Source of the DNA: Anaerolineales bacterium
Lineage (GTDB): Bacteria > Chloroflexota > Anaerolineae > 4572-78 > J111
Length of the DNA: 64,000 nt
Assembly (NCBI GenBank): GCA_020634855.1
Contig: JACKAU010000006.1
Span: forward strand, 434,001-498,000
Direction of reading: 5' to 3'
In this document: one piece after another, positions 23,298 through 31,802 of the stretch
Layout: each line of letters starts with the position of its first letter
Position numbering within the stretch: the stretch's first letter is position 1
Position numbers and translations under genes: made by a program
Notes under the pieces: model-generated
What the model was told of the DNA's origin: nothing
Databases searched by the model: none
The model's input: only the letters and a program-made list of their open reading frames with translations

Positions 23298-25334
23298 TTA
23301 TTCAGCCGGCGGGTCAAACATCTCGACAGTTAGCGGTTGAATGTCGATGGGGACAGTATCGTGGTAAAGCGCCTGGTAAGCGGCGATATAACCGGCCGAA
23401 GACCAAGCCTGATGGGCTTTACCCATCGGCCGGCCGGTCTGGCCATGCAGCCATTCGTTGAATTCCCACTCGCCGTAGAGGCCCAGGCGGCAAACCTCGG
23501 CTAAAGCGTTGAGTTCCTGGTGGGCCAACTCAGTCCGGCCAATTCGCGCCAAAAAACGAACCCACAGCGCCCCGATAAAGGGCCAAATGCCGCCGTTGTG
23601 GTAATGATCGGGTAAATTGAGGAAGTTGGTGACGAAATAATCTTTCCAATCGGCCGCGCCGGAGTTAACCGGCGGATAATAACATTTGACCGGATAGGGC
23701 GAATTCACGCCGACGCCCCACAGGAATTGAAAGAGCTGTTCCATCTGCCGCTCGCTCAGCAAGCCCACCAACGCCGCCAACAGATTAGCATAGACGTCGC
23801 AGCGCCACGAATAGCCAAAAGGGCTGATGGCATCGAGCAGATATTGAGCGTTGCCCAGCGTAAACTGCGTTTCCGAGAAAGACTCGAGCGCATCGGACAG
23901 TTTTTGCGCGGTAGGCCAAAATTGACGCTGAATTTTTTCTCGAATCGTGCCGACCAGCCGGCGATACGGCTGCGAATCGTCGCCCATGACCTCGCAGACT
24001 ACGGCAAAATCCTGGCAGGCCAAATACCACAGCACTTCATCGTAAAGGACGTTGTAAGAGCGCGGAAACAGGTCCATCCAGTCCGAAGACTCCGGTACTT
24101 CAATCAAACCACAGTTATTCGAGTCGTGCGCCTTGAGCCACTGCATCGCCCGCCCTAAATGGGGATACATCCGCGTCAAAAAATCGCGATCGCCGCTGTA
24201 AGCCGCGAACCGGCTGCTGCCGATGACAAACCAGAGCACTGAATCGATGGAAGCGATATTGCCCGTGCCGCTGTAATCCGGTTTACGAGTTTTAATCTGC
24301 ACATTGGCCGGAATCTGCCCCGCCTCCGATTGCGTTTCAGCTAAAACTTCCAAAGTGCGTTTAAAGCACTCGGTTACATCGGGATCGTTGAGACGCAGGC
24401 TCCACAGGCCGGTTTTTATGCCATCGCGACTCCACACGGCAAAGTAATTGGAATCTTCATCGGTCAGCGGGTTATCGGTCAGGCCAGCGGCCGAAAAACC
24501 CATTGGCGTCAAATTACGGCGCAGCGATTCAACCGCGCGGTCCATCCCTTCGCGCGCCGGGTTAGCTTTGGTGGGTTTTACCGCTTCAAAGAATTTATAA
24601 TGCCTTAATCCTTCCAAAAGGCCCAAGGCATGATGGCCGTGGCTAAAGTAGGCCCGTAACTCGACGGCTTTCTTCAACGCGCGGGTAGCATTACCGACCA
24701 CAATACCCCTAAACCCATATTGGAACAGATCGATATCATTTTCACTGCCGCCGCAGACAAAAACCTGGCTGGGCGTCAGAATCAGCGAATCGACCAGAAA
24801 TTTTACGGCGTAACCGATGCCGGCCCGTTCGGGAATAATATCGAGGTAGACGTTATGGGAATAAACGAATTTCGCCGGAAATTGAGTCTCTAATAATTCA
24901 TTCTGAAGCGCATCGAGCTGCGCCGGCGACGCGTCCGGCCAGAAGTAACTAATCTTTAACGACGATTGATGTTCAGGTTCCTGAAGTTCAAATTCAGGAT
25001 GGCGCTCTGCTAACAGCGCCGCAAGCTCATCGCGGGCAAATCCGGCCTGCAAATGGCGATACCACTCATCGAGCGGGTGTTCGCCCGGCAGGCGATGAAT
25101 TTCGGTGCCAACCGACGAGATAATGTAATCAGGGGTACTCAGACCATACGTTTCAATAGCCTCAAGCTGCATTTTCAAACTCTGCCCCGACGCATAAACC
25201 AAAATGATCGAATCTTTGTCTTTACTGAAAGCTTGCTGCCATTTTTCCAGACTGGGCAGACTACTGCCAATCCATGTATCGTCCAAATCGGTCACAAGCA
25301 AGCGGCGCTGATCAAATGTAGACGTAAAAGCCAT
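23298..25334 (-). CDS. HAD-IIB phosphatase fused to an (alpha/alpha)6 glycoside hydrolase domain (invertase/amyloglucosidase-like)
   Basis: A 678-residue fusion. Residues ~10-245 are a sucrose-phosphatase-like HAD domain: motif I VTDLDDTWIG (Asp16, Asp18), SSVGTEIHRLPG, LKISYFW, LDIIPERAGIGYAVKFL, but motif IV reads CGGSENDIDLF (195-204), with Gly where the usual GDSGND has its first Asp. Residues ~262-660 are an (alpha/alpha)6-barrel hydrolase related to neutral invertases (GH100) and debranching-type glucosidases: FAVWSRDGI (298-306), DYSGTGNIASIDSVLW, YHNGGIWPFIGALW (578-591), GEWEFNEWLHGQTGRPMG (621-638) and HQAWSSAGYI. A dephosphorylating and sucrose-cleaving protein is a natural reading, but glucan or glucosylglycerate-type substrates are possible. 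It is next to SPS and TreS genes. RBS GAAAGGAA lies upstream of the ATG at 25334. Confidence 0.8.
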   Translation of the reverse strand: MAFTSTFDQRRLLVTDLDDTWIGSSLPSLEKWQQAFSKDKDSIILVYASGQSLKMQLEAIETYGLSTPDYIISSVGTEIHRLPGEHPLDEWYRHLQAGFARDELAALLAERHPEFELQEPEHQSSLKISYFWPDASPAQLDALQNELLETQFPAKFVYSHNVYLDIIPERAGIGYAVKFLVDSLILTPSQVFVCGGSENDIDLFQYGFRGIVVGNATRALKKAVELRAYFSHGHHALGLLEGLRHYKFFEAVKPTKANPAREGMDRAVESLRRNLTPMGFSAAGLTDNPLTDEDSNYFAVWSRDGIKTGLWSLRLNDPDVTECFKRTLEVLAETQSEAGQIPANVQIKTRKPDYSGTGNIASIDSVLWFVIGSSRFAAYSGDRDFLTRMYPHLGRAMQWLKAHDSNNCGLIEVPESSDWMDLFPRSYNVLYDEVLWYLACQDFAVVCEVMGDDSQPYRRLVGTIREKIQRQFWPTAQKLSDALESFSETQFTLGNAQYLLDAISPFGYSWRCDVYANLLAALVGLLSERQMEQLFQFLWGVGVNSPYPVKCYYPPVNSGAADWKDYFVTNFLNLPDHYHNGGIWPFIGALWVRFLARIGRTELAHQELNALAEVCRLGLYGEWEFNEWLHGQTGRPMGKAHQAWSSAGYIAAYQALYHDTVPIDIQPLTVEMFDPPAE

Positions 25335-25374
25335 AGGGGTTACGGTTTTCCTTTCGAAGTGATGATAATTTTCC

Positions 25375-25620
25375 TGGACGCAGGGTTACAAAGTTGCAGG
25401 GCTGCAGCGTTGCGGGGTTACAGGGGGTAAAGTTACAGAGTGGCAAAGTTTCACGGTTACAGGGTGCGAAAGTGGCAGGGTGGCAAAGTGACAGAATGTT
25501 CTTTGCCCCCTTGCAACCTTGTAATCCTACAATCTTGTCACCCTAAAATTGTTTCTACCCTGCGACCCTGCTACCTTGCAACTCTGCTACCTTGCCACCT
25601 TGCAACCCTGTCACCCTGCC
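25375..25620. repeat. long word-repeat inverted element (CAGGGTTACAAAGTTGCAGG / CTGCTACCTTGCAACTCTGC)
   Basis: A ~120-bp purine-biased arm (25381-25500) made of variants of CAGGGTTACAAAGTTGCAGGG faces a ~118-bp arm (25503-25620) of the complementary words CCTGCTACCTTGCAACTCTGC. The whole spacer between TreS and the HAD/GH fusion forms an imperfect giant hairpin. The repeat runs up to, and may include, the last codons before the TreS stop. Confidence 0.8.
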
Positions 25621-27272
25621 ACACTTAACCACATATATTGAAACGGCGCAAGTGATAAAGCGTAATTCGGCTCAGATATAACCGGCTGAGCCGTATCGGT
25701 CAACACATCGACCGGCGTTTGCCCGACAAAATCGGCCAGCGGCAGGCTCACCGACTGTGATTGGTCCGACAGGTTACAAACGATCACCATTTGAGCCTCA
25801 TCGCTGCGGCGAACGTAAGCCAGAACCGCTTTGTTCTCTAACGTCAAAAATTCGCAACCGCCCCAGCCTAAAACGGGGTGAGCCTTGCGCGTGGCCACAA
25901 AATGCTTCATCGTATGGAACAACGAGCCGGGATCGGCCATTTGAGCGGCGACATTGACCCTGTGGTAGCCGTACGTCTCATCATCGATCAGCGGCGCCCA
26001 AAAATCTTCCGGATTGGCCTCCGAAAAGCCCGCGCCCCGGTCGCCGGCCCACTGCATCGGCGTGCGGACGCCGTTCCGATCAAATAACTCGATATTATCG
26101 CCCATGCCAATTTCATCGCCGTAATAAATGATCGGCGCGCCGGGCAGACTGAACAGAATCGCGTTGGCCACCTCGATTTTGCGCCGGTCATTATCGAGCA
26201 GCGGCGATAACCGCCGCCGGATGCCCAAATTGAGCGGCATGCGCGGATGCGGCGCGTATAATTTCCACATCAATTGGCGATCTTCCTCCGTGACCATCTC
26301 CAGCGTCAATTCATCGTGATTACGCAAGAAAACACACCATTGACAATTATCAGGAATGGCCGGCGTTTGCGCCATAATGTCGATCACATCCGTCGCGTCG
26401 CCCAGCGCCAGCGCTTTGAAGATTCGCGGCATAACCGGGAAGTGAAAGGCCATATGAAACTCATTACCGGGCACGGTCGGGTCACCGAGGTCGCCGCCGA
26501 AGTAGGGCCGCAAATCCCAGGGCCATTGATTCGCCTCGCCGAGCAAAATCGTGCCAGGATACTCCTCATCGAGCACTTTACGAACAATCTTGAGATAATC
26601 GTGCGTTTCCGGCAAATTTTCGCAGTTGGTGCCTTCGCGCTCGAATAGATACGGCACCGCATCGGCTCGAAAGCCATCGATGCCCATATCCATCCAGTAA
26701 CGCAGCACATTAATCATCGTTTCGGCCACCACCGGGTTGTCGTAGTTGAGATCCGGCTGGCTGGCGTAAAATCGATGCCAATAATATTCGCCGGTGTTCG
26801 GATCGAGCGTCCAGTTAGACGGTTCAGTATCGAGAAAGATAATCCGCGTCTCCTTATACTTCTGATCGCTGTCGCTCCACACGTAATAGTCGCGATAGGG
26901 GTTATCTTTGCTTTTACGCGACTCGATAAACCAGGGATGCATATCAGACGTGTGATTCAGCACCAAATCGGTGATAACCCGCAGGCCGCGCGCGTGCGCT
27001 TCCTTCACCAAGGTCTGAAAATCCTCAACCGTGCCATAATCGGGGTGAATATGATCGTAATCGGCGATATCATAGCCGTCATCCTTCAGCGGCGACGGAA
27101 ACATGGGCAGCAGCCACAAACAATCGACGCCTAACTCTTGCAGATAGTCAAGTTTAGTCGTTAGCCCCGGCAAATCGCCTTTGCCATCGCCGTTGCTGTC
27201 GCAATAGGAGCGCAGGTGAACTTCATAGAATATCGCGTTCTTATACCACAGAGGATCATTAACTAGCGTCAT
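25611..27272 (-). CDS. treS: trehalose synthase (maltose alpha-D-glucosyltransferase)
   Basis: A 553-residue GH13 enzyme of the TreS type, which isomerises maltose and trehalose. Family motifs are nearly complete: WYKNAIFYEVHLRSY at the N-terminus, DGYDIADYDHIHPDYGT, VITDLVLNHTSDMHPWF, GIDGFRADAVPYLFEREGT with the nucleophile Asp (~209), LGEANQWP with the acid/base Glu (~251), EFHMAFHFPVMPR and LRNHDELTLEMVTEE with the transition-state Asp (~320). The length is that of stand-alone TreS, without a fused maltokinase. The ATG at 27272 follows AAAGGAGAA. It is the first gene of the minus-strand disaccharide block, so trehalose and sucrose-type solutes may be regulated together. Confidence 0.95.
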   Translation of the reverse strand: MTLVNDPLWYKNAIFYEVHLRSYCDSNGDGKGDLPGLTTKLDYLQELGVDCLWLLPMFPSPLKDDGYDIADYDHIHPDYGTVEDFQTLVKEAHARGLRVITDLVLNHTSDMHPWFIESRKSKDNPYRDYYVWSDSDQKYKETRIIFLDTEPSNWTLDPNTGEYYWHRFYASQPDLNYDNPVVAETMINVLRYWMDMGIDGFRADAVPYLFEREGTNCENLPETHDYLKIVRKVLDEEYPGTILLGEANQWPWDLRPYFGGDLGDPTVPGNEFHMAFHFPVMPRIFKALALGDATDVIDIMAQTPAIPDNCQWCVFLRNHDELTLEMVTEEDRQLMWKLYAPHPRMPLNLGIRRRLSPLLDNDRRKIEVANAILFSLPGAPIIYYGDEIGMGDNIELFDRNGVRTPMQWAGDRGAGFSEANPEDFWAPLIDDETYGYHRVNVAAQMADPGSLFHTMKHFVATRKAHPVLGWGGCEFLTLENKAVLAYVRRSDEAQMVIVCNLSDQSQSVSLPLADFVGQTPVDVLTDTAQPVISEPNYALSLAPFQYMWLSVAG

Positions 27273-27299
27273 AATTTTCTCCTTTGAAAGTAAAAATCT

Positions 27300-27357
27300 G
27301 GAGCGTCAAAGTTTACTTTGACCAAACCGCGAATGACAAAGCAAGCTTTGTCGCTCC
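27300..27357. repeat. GGAGCG palindromic dispersed repeat, copy 3
   Basis: GGAGCGTCAAAGTTTACTTT (from 27300) and AAAGCAAGCTTTGTCGCTCC (ending 27357) are complementary arms. The element starts 28 bp upstream of the treS ATG, the same position relative to the start codon as copy 2. Confidence 0.75.
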
Positions 27358-27738
27358 AGTAAATTTCCATGCCCGATATCGTCTTAAGTGAGACGGTCGG
27401 TCTCCTTTTTAAGGGGTTGGTTTGATGGTTAGTCGATTGGCTAGTCAGATTGTAGCAACAGGCGAAAGAATAAACAAGTTGTTATTAATTCTATCGCTAT
27501 TCCACCCAAGCCGTCTTGACATTCGCCGTTTGGCGGAGGCTATCACCTGCCTTCCGGCGCAAAAGACTAGCCAAAGGATATAGTTCGGATATATCGACTG
27601 ACCAGGGTCAAATGCTCCTAAGTAAGAACCACACCCGAGCTAAACGTAGAACGTACCTGCCCTCTATTTTGAAATAACAACCGAAATGTGCTACGATCAG
27701 GCTAAGAACCGGTCTTAAGCGTAGACGATAAAGACTTT

Positions 27739-27817
27739 GTCCACAGCTAACCCAGATAGTCACAGATAAAGCTAAATTCAGACAAAAATCTGTGACTATC
27801 TGGGTGAATCTGTGGAC
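27739..27817. repeat. palindromic repeat (GTCCACAG ... CCCAGATAGTCACAGAT)
   Basis: GTCCACAG, then CCCAGATAGTCACAGAT (27760-27776) is mirrored by ATCTGTGACTATCTGGG (27788-27804) and CTGTGGAC (27810-27817). A partial relative (CAGATAGTCACAGATGGTCACAGA) occurs at 33407-33430. It is followed by the word repeat CTTAGCCTTAGCCTTCGCCTC (27822 on), also present at 31709-31738. The rest of the 27273-27945 spacer shows no gene. Confidence 0.75.
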
Positions 27818-27944
27818 TTTTTCTTAGCCTTAGCCTTCGCCTCAGTCTTATTTTTACCTTTTGTACCGACTGCGGCCTAAACAAGGATAGATAAGAAAGT
27901 TAGATAATTTCTACGAGACGACACGGGAAATGAAAATCACATTT

Positions 27945-28012
27945 CACCCTCACCCCGTCGCTAACGCGACTCCCCTCTCCCAATTTGGGAGAGGGGTTGG
28001 GGGTGAGGGCAT
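27945..28012. repeat. CCCTCACCCC...GGGGTGAGGG palindromic repeat
   Basis: CACCCTCACCCCGTCGC, CTCCCCTCTCCCAATTTGGG and AGAGGGGTTGGGGGTGAGGG form a long perfect-to-near-perfect hairpin. This repeat type is widespread in unrelated bacterial genomes. It ends about 17 bp before the HD-hydrolase start and lies inside a spurious upstream extension of that frame. Confidence 0.8.
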
Positions 28013-28028
28013 ATTACAAGGAAACCAC

Positions 28029-28682
28029 ATGAACCACCCCCACATCCTCACCCAAACCGAAGCGTACGTCAAAGAATCCCTCTCCGGCGAGGGATCAGGC
28101 CACGATTGGTGGCACATTTACCGAGTGCGGCAAAATGCGCTGGCGATTGCCCAACACGAAGCGGTTGACGCCTTTGTGGTGCAGTTAGCCGCGCTGCTGC
28201 ACGATATCGCCGACCACAAATTCCACGACGGCGACGAAACGGTCGGGCCGCGCGTCGCACGAGCCTGGTTGGAGCAGCTTAACGTTGAACCGGCCGTGAT
28301 CGACCACGTTTGCCGGATTATCGCCGATCTCTCCTTCAAAGGGGCCGGCGTTGACACGCCGATGCACAGTTTAGAGGGCCAAGTCGTCCAAGACGCCGAC
28401 CGGCTGGACGCCATCGGCGCGATTGGCATTGCCCGCGCGTTTGCCTACGGCGGTCACAAAAATCGGCTGCTGTACGATCCCGATATCTCGCCGGAAGCGC
28501 ACACCTCGTTCGATGCCTACAAAAACAGCCAAGCGCCGACCATCAATCACTTTTACGAGAAGCTATTGCTGCTTAAAGACCGGATGAACACCCCTACCGC
28601 CCGCCGGTTGGCCGAAAGCCGCCACGCCTTTATGGAAATGTACCTACAACAGTTTTTTGCCGAGTGGAACGGCGAGGGCTGA
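28029..28682 (+). CDS. HD-domain phosphohydrolase
   Basis: A 217-residue metal-dependent phosphohydrolase. The HD signature is spread as HDWWHIYRVRQNALAIAQHE (His ~24-28), LAALLHDIADHKF (HD pair ~51-52) and DADRLDAIGAIGIARAF (~124-140), the pattern of the YedJ/YpgQ-like group that hydrolyses nucleotide triphosphates or similar. The ATG at 28029 has AAGGAA six bases before it; the longer frame upstream runs through a palindromic repeat and is rejected. Its stop is 11 bp before the next start. The substrate is unknown. Confidence 0.88.
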   Translation: MNHPHILTQTEAYVKESLSGEGSGHDWWHIYRVRQNALAIAQHEAVDAFVVQLAALLHDIADHKFHDGDETVGPRVARAWLEQLNVEPAVIDHVCRIIADLSFKGAGVDTPMHSLEGQVVQDADRLDAIGAIGIARAFAYGGHKNRLLYDPDISPEAHTSFDAYKNSQAPTINHFYEKLLLLKDRMNTPTARRLAESRHAFMEMYLQQFFAEWNGEG

Positions 28683-28693
28683 GCGTTACAGCG

Positions 28694-29686
28694 ATGTCCG
28701 ACCATTTACCCCTGCCGGAATTAGAAAAACGGCTGCTGCAAGCCATCGATCAACGCTATCAGGCCCAGGCCGGCCGCGATCTGGCCGATTACGTCTTTGC
28801 CAACCATCTATTTCAAACCTTTCCCCCGGCTTTTCTGGAATTTTCCTACCAACACCGCCATGACATCGCCGCTTACCTGGCCGACAAGCCGCACGTGGCT
28901 CGATTGACCGAATATTGTATCCGAGCCACCAAAACGTACACCTACCGGCGCAATCAATTCATCAATTTCACCGACTTTTACGATGACCTGCTGACGGCGC
29001 AGTATCGCCATTTTTTGGGGCAGTTACAGGCGGCATTGGTTCAATCCGAAACGATGGATGCTCTGGCTCAGGCGTATACCAGCGTATTGCAACAGCATCA
29101 TGCCCGCTTGCGACTCATCTTCTCCACATATTGCGTGTCGTACCAGCCAACCGGGCTGGCCGGCCACGATTTGCTCAAAACCGTGCCGTGCGACGAATAT
29201 TCGCCCCTCTTTCAACTAAGTTTGCTGCATATTGACGCCGCCACGCTAATGGAACCGATTTTAGATATCGGCTGCGGCGCGTCCGGCGCATTGGTGGATT
29301 ATTTGCTCGCTCAGGGCCACACCGCCTTCGGTCTCGACCGGCTGGCTCCGACTCGACCGCAGTTCAGCCAGCATGATTGGTTTACCTTCGATTATGGCCA
29401 AAATCAGTGGGGAACGATCATCGCTCATCAATCTTTCTCCACCCATTTTATTTACGCCCATCTCCACAGCGACGATCAGGCCGATCAGTTTGCCCGGTTA
29501 TATATGAAGCTGCTAGCCGGCCTAAAACCGGGCGGCGCGCTCTATTATGCCCCCGGCCTGCCCTTTATCGAGGAACATCTAACCGCGCGGCCCGGCTTTT
29601 CGCTGACTAAGACCATTATCGAGACCGATACGACGTTAGGCATCGGCGAACTGTTCTATGCCGTCAAAATTGAAAAAGCAGCCTGA
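28694..29686 (+). CDS. class I SAM-dependent methyltransferase-like protein
   Basis: A 330-residue protein. The C-terminal half carries a Rossmann methyltransferase core: MEPILDIGCGASGALVDYLLAQG (residues ~187-209, SAM motif I), GLDRLAPTRPQFSQHDWF, WGTIIAHQSFSTHF and LLAGLKPGGALYYAPGLPF (motif post-III). The N-terminal ~180 residues are helical and unassigned. The ATG at 28694 is preferred over a GTG 30 bp upstream that overlaps the HD gene. It is tightly linked to the HD hydrolase and likely co-transcribed. The acceptor is unknown. Confidence 0.7.
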   Translation: MSDHLPLPELEKRLLQAIDQRYQAQAGRDLADYVFANHLFQTFPPAFLEFSYQHRHDIAAYLADKPHVARLTEYCIRATKTYTYRRNQFINFTDFYDDLLTAQYRHFLGQLQAALVQSETMDALAQAYTSVLQQHHARLRLIFSTYCVSYQPTGLAGHDLLKTVPCDEYSPLFQLSLLHIDAATLMEPILDIGCGASGALVDYLLAQGHTAFGLDRLAPTRPQFSQHDWFTFDYGQNQWGTIIAHQSFSTHFIYAHLHSDDQADQFARLYMKLLAGLKPGGALYYAPGLPFIEEHLTARPGFSLTKTIIETDTTLGIGELFYAVKIEKAA

Positions 29687-29742
29687 GCCTAAGTAGGTGT
29701 GATAATTTTTTGGCTGGCATTTAAGCCGTCATCAAAAGATTT

Positions 29743-29826
29743 AACCACAGAGGCCACCGAGAATGCACAAAGAGCACGAAGAAAACCCTCTGTGAACTCT
29801 GCGCCTACTTTGGGTCCTCTGTGGTA
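29743..29826. repeat. ACCACAGAGG dispersed palindromic repeat, copy 1
   Basis: AACCACAGAGGCCACCGAGA ... CACAAAGAGCACGAAG is mirrored by CTTTGGGTCCTCTGTGGT. Copies 2 and 3 are at 44459-44544 and 47725-47808. The type is common in environmental bacterial genomes. Confidence 0.8.
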
Positions 29827-29863
29827 AAATTTTCGAACCCGACAACCTCGGTAGCACAACATT

Positions 29864-29994
29864 AAACCGTGGAGACGTTAGAATGACGGAAGATCGACCA
29901 AATAATCGACAGAATTGACATGATTATCACGATTTTATTGATCATAATTCAGTAAATCTTGTAAATTCTGTCTAATTTTTTTCACCACGGTTTG
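29864..29994. repeat. palindromic element (AAACCGTGG / CCACGGTTT)
   Basis: AAACCGTGG (29864-29872) is mirrored by CCACGGTTT near 29985-29993, and inside it GACAGAATT is mirrored by AATTCTGTC (around 29908 and 29965). With the preceding ACCACAGAGG element it fills the spacer 29687-30062 before the DAHP synthase gene. No gene is seen there. Confidence 0.65.
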
Positions 29995-30062
29995 GTACAC
30001 AGCTACCACAACCTCAGATTTTGCGAATTTATCGACCTGGGCTAATCTACTTGAGAAATATC

Positions 30063-31430
30063 ATGAAAACAAACAACTGGACTCCCTCTAGCTGGCGCAG
30101 CAAACCGATTTCCCAACAACCGCGTTATCCAAACGCGGCGGCTTTGCAGCAAACGGAAGCCGCCCTTCGGGCCGGGCCGCCGTTGGTTTTGGCCGATGAG
30201 ATTGACAAATTGACCCAGGAGTTGGCCAAAGTGGCCGAAGGTCAAGCCTTTTTGCTCCAAGGCGGCGATTGCGCCGAAAGTTTCGCCGAATTCAACGCGA
30301 CTAATATTGAAGATACCTGCAAAATCCTGTTGCAGATGGCCGTGGTGCTGACGTTTGCCGGCAGTTGCCCGGTTGTCAAGGTGGGCCGGCTAGCCGGGCA
30401 ATTTGCCAAGCCTCGCTCGCGCGACAACGAGATTATCGACGGCATCGAGCTGCCCAGCTATCGCGGCGATATGGTTAACGATATTACCTTTACGCCAGCG
30501 GCGCGCACGCCCGATCCCCGGCGCTTATTGCAGGCTTATAACCAATCGGCGATGACGCTCAATCTTTTACGGGCGTATACCAAAGGCGGCCTGGGCGATT
30601 TACACCAAGTCCATCGCTGGAACCTGGCATTTGTCGAAGATAGCCCGTTGGGGGAGAAGTATCGCCATTTGGCCGACCGCATCGGCGAGGCGCTGGCCTT
30701 TATGGAAGCCTGCGGCCTGGATATCCGCGACCGGGCCACCATTCGCGAAACCACGCTTTATACCTCGCACGAGGCGCTGCTGCTCAACTACGAAGAGGCG
30801 CTCACCCGGCCGCATCACCGCCACGACGGCTGGTACGACGGCTCGGCCCACATGATCTGGATTGGCGACCGCACCCGCCAGTTAAACCAGGCTCATCTGG
30901 AATTTGCGCGGGGGATTCGCAATCCGCTGGGCTTAAAGGTCGGCCCGACGCTGGAACCGGAGACATTGCTGCGGATCATCGAGTTATTGAACCCGACCAA
31001 CCAACCGGGCCGGCTAACGCTCATTATCCGCATGGGCGCGGGCCAAATTGGTGCTAAACTGCCGCCATTAATCCGCCACGTCCAACGCGAGGGCTATTCC
31101 GTGGTTTGGAGCTGCGATCCGATGCACGGCAACACCGTAAACACGGCGTCGGGCATTAAAACGCGCTTCTTCAACCAAATTCTGGCCGAAGTCCGCGACT
31201 TTTTCGACATTCACCACGCCGAAGGCAGTTACCCCGGCGGCATTCACTGCGAAATGACCGGCCAAAACGTAACCGAGTGCGTGGGCGGCGCGGACGCCAT
31301 CACCGAGCAAGGTTTAGCCGCCAAATACATCACTCGCTGCGATCCCCGCTTAAATGCCAACCAATCGCTGGAATTGGCCTTTTTAATTTCCGATTTTCTC
31401 AAGAAAACCCGGCGGAGCGGCAACGGATAG
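30063..31430 (+). CDS. 3-deoxy-7-phosphoheptulonate (DAHP) synthase, type II
   Basis: A 455-residue class II (plant/Mycobacterium type) DAHP synthase, the first enzyme of the shikimate pathway, which condenses PEP and erythrose 4-phosphate. Signatures: FLLQGGDCAESFAEF (residues ~61-75, metal Cys), PVVKVGRLAGQFAKPRS (~105-121), PSYRGDMVN, WNLAFVE, YTSHEALLLNYEEALTR, KVGPTLEPE, RMGAGQI and VVWSCDPMHGNT with GGIHCEMTGQNVTEC (~390-404). The ATG at 30063 gives the family start MKTNNWTPSSW. No other shikimate genes are in the window. Confidence 0.96.
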   Translation: MKTNNWTPSSWRSKPISQQPRYPNAAALQQTEAALRAGPPLVLADEIDKLTQELAKVAEGQAFLLQGGDCAESFAEFNATNIEDTCKILLQMAVVLTFAGSCPVVKVGRLAGQFAKPRSRDNEIIDGIELPSYRGDMVNDITFTPAARTPDPRRLLQAYNQSAMTLNLLRAYTKGGLGDLHQVHRWNLAFVEDSPLGEKYRHLADRIGEALAFMEACGLDIRDRATIRETTLYTSHEALLLNYEEALTRPHHRHDGWYDGSAHMIWIGDRTRQLNQAHLEFARGIRNPLGLKVGPTLEPETLLRIIELLNPTNQPGRLTLIIRMGAGQIGAKLPPLIRHVQREGYSVVWSCDPMHGNTVNTASGIKTRFFNQILAEVRDFFDIHHAEGSYPGGIHCEMTGQNVTECVGGADAITEQGLAAKYITRCDPRLNANQSLELAFLISDFLKKTRRSGNG

Positions 31431-31453
31431 GCTTATCATTATTTTCACACCCC

Positions 31454-31612
31454 CTGCAACTCCGCGTCATCCCCGCCGGCGATAAAACCACCATCGCCTT
31501 TCATCAAGAGCATTTGACCGGCCCAACCGAGCGCGAAACGCGTAAAACCGTCTTTACGACGGCGCTCGACGACTTGGCGCACATAATCGCCGGTCAATCG
31601 GCGGCTGAATAG
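31454..31612 (+). pseudogene. C-terminal remnant of an SRPBCC/AHSA1-like gene
   Basis: Starting just after the DAHP synthase stop, one frame reads LQLRVIPAGDKTTIAFHQEH LTGPTERETRK and TVFTTALDDLAHIIAG before a TAG at 31610. This matches the last ~50 residues of START-like SRPBCC proteins (GxTTLxFHQExL..xxxRExxxxxWxxALDxL). The N-terminal two thirds are absent; upstream the frame runs through the out-of-frame DAHP synthase gene. It looks like a truncated leftover, perhaps exposed when the DAHP synthase gene was inserted. Confidence 0.4.
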
Positions 31613-31802
31613 CGATCCCTTGCCTTAATCGTACCCTTCACTATATTACCCCTACTTAGCCAACCAGATAGCAAGCCCTTTCGGTTTAATCCAAGTCAAA
31701 TTTGTAATTTCTTAGCCTTAGCCTCAGCCTTAGCCTACTCATATAGACACATCGGTTGAATCGTCAACTAATTCTTTCATTACTTTTCAAAGGAGAAATA
31801 CT

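Noticed and set aside
25440..25628. 62-codon frame between treS and the HAD/GH gene
   Set aside because: It is a translation of the CAGGGTTACAAAG word repeat.
27930..28028. N-terminal extension of the HD hydrolase
   Set aside because: The extra 33 codons translate a palindromic repeat; a proper ribosome binding site precedes the ATG at 28029.
31277..31453. N-terminal part of the frame containing the SRPBCC remnant
   Set aside because: It overlaps the DAHP synthase gene out of frame and shows no homology-like pattern.
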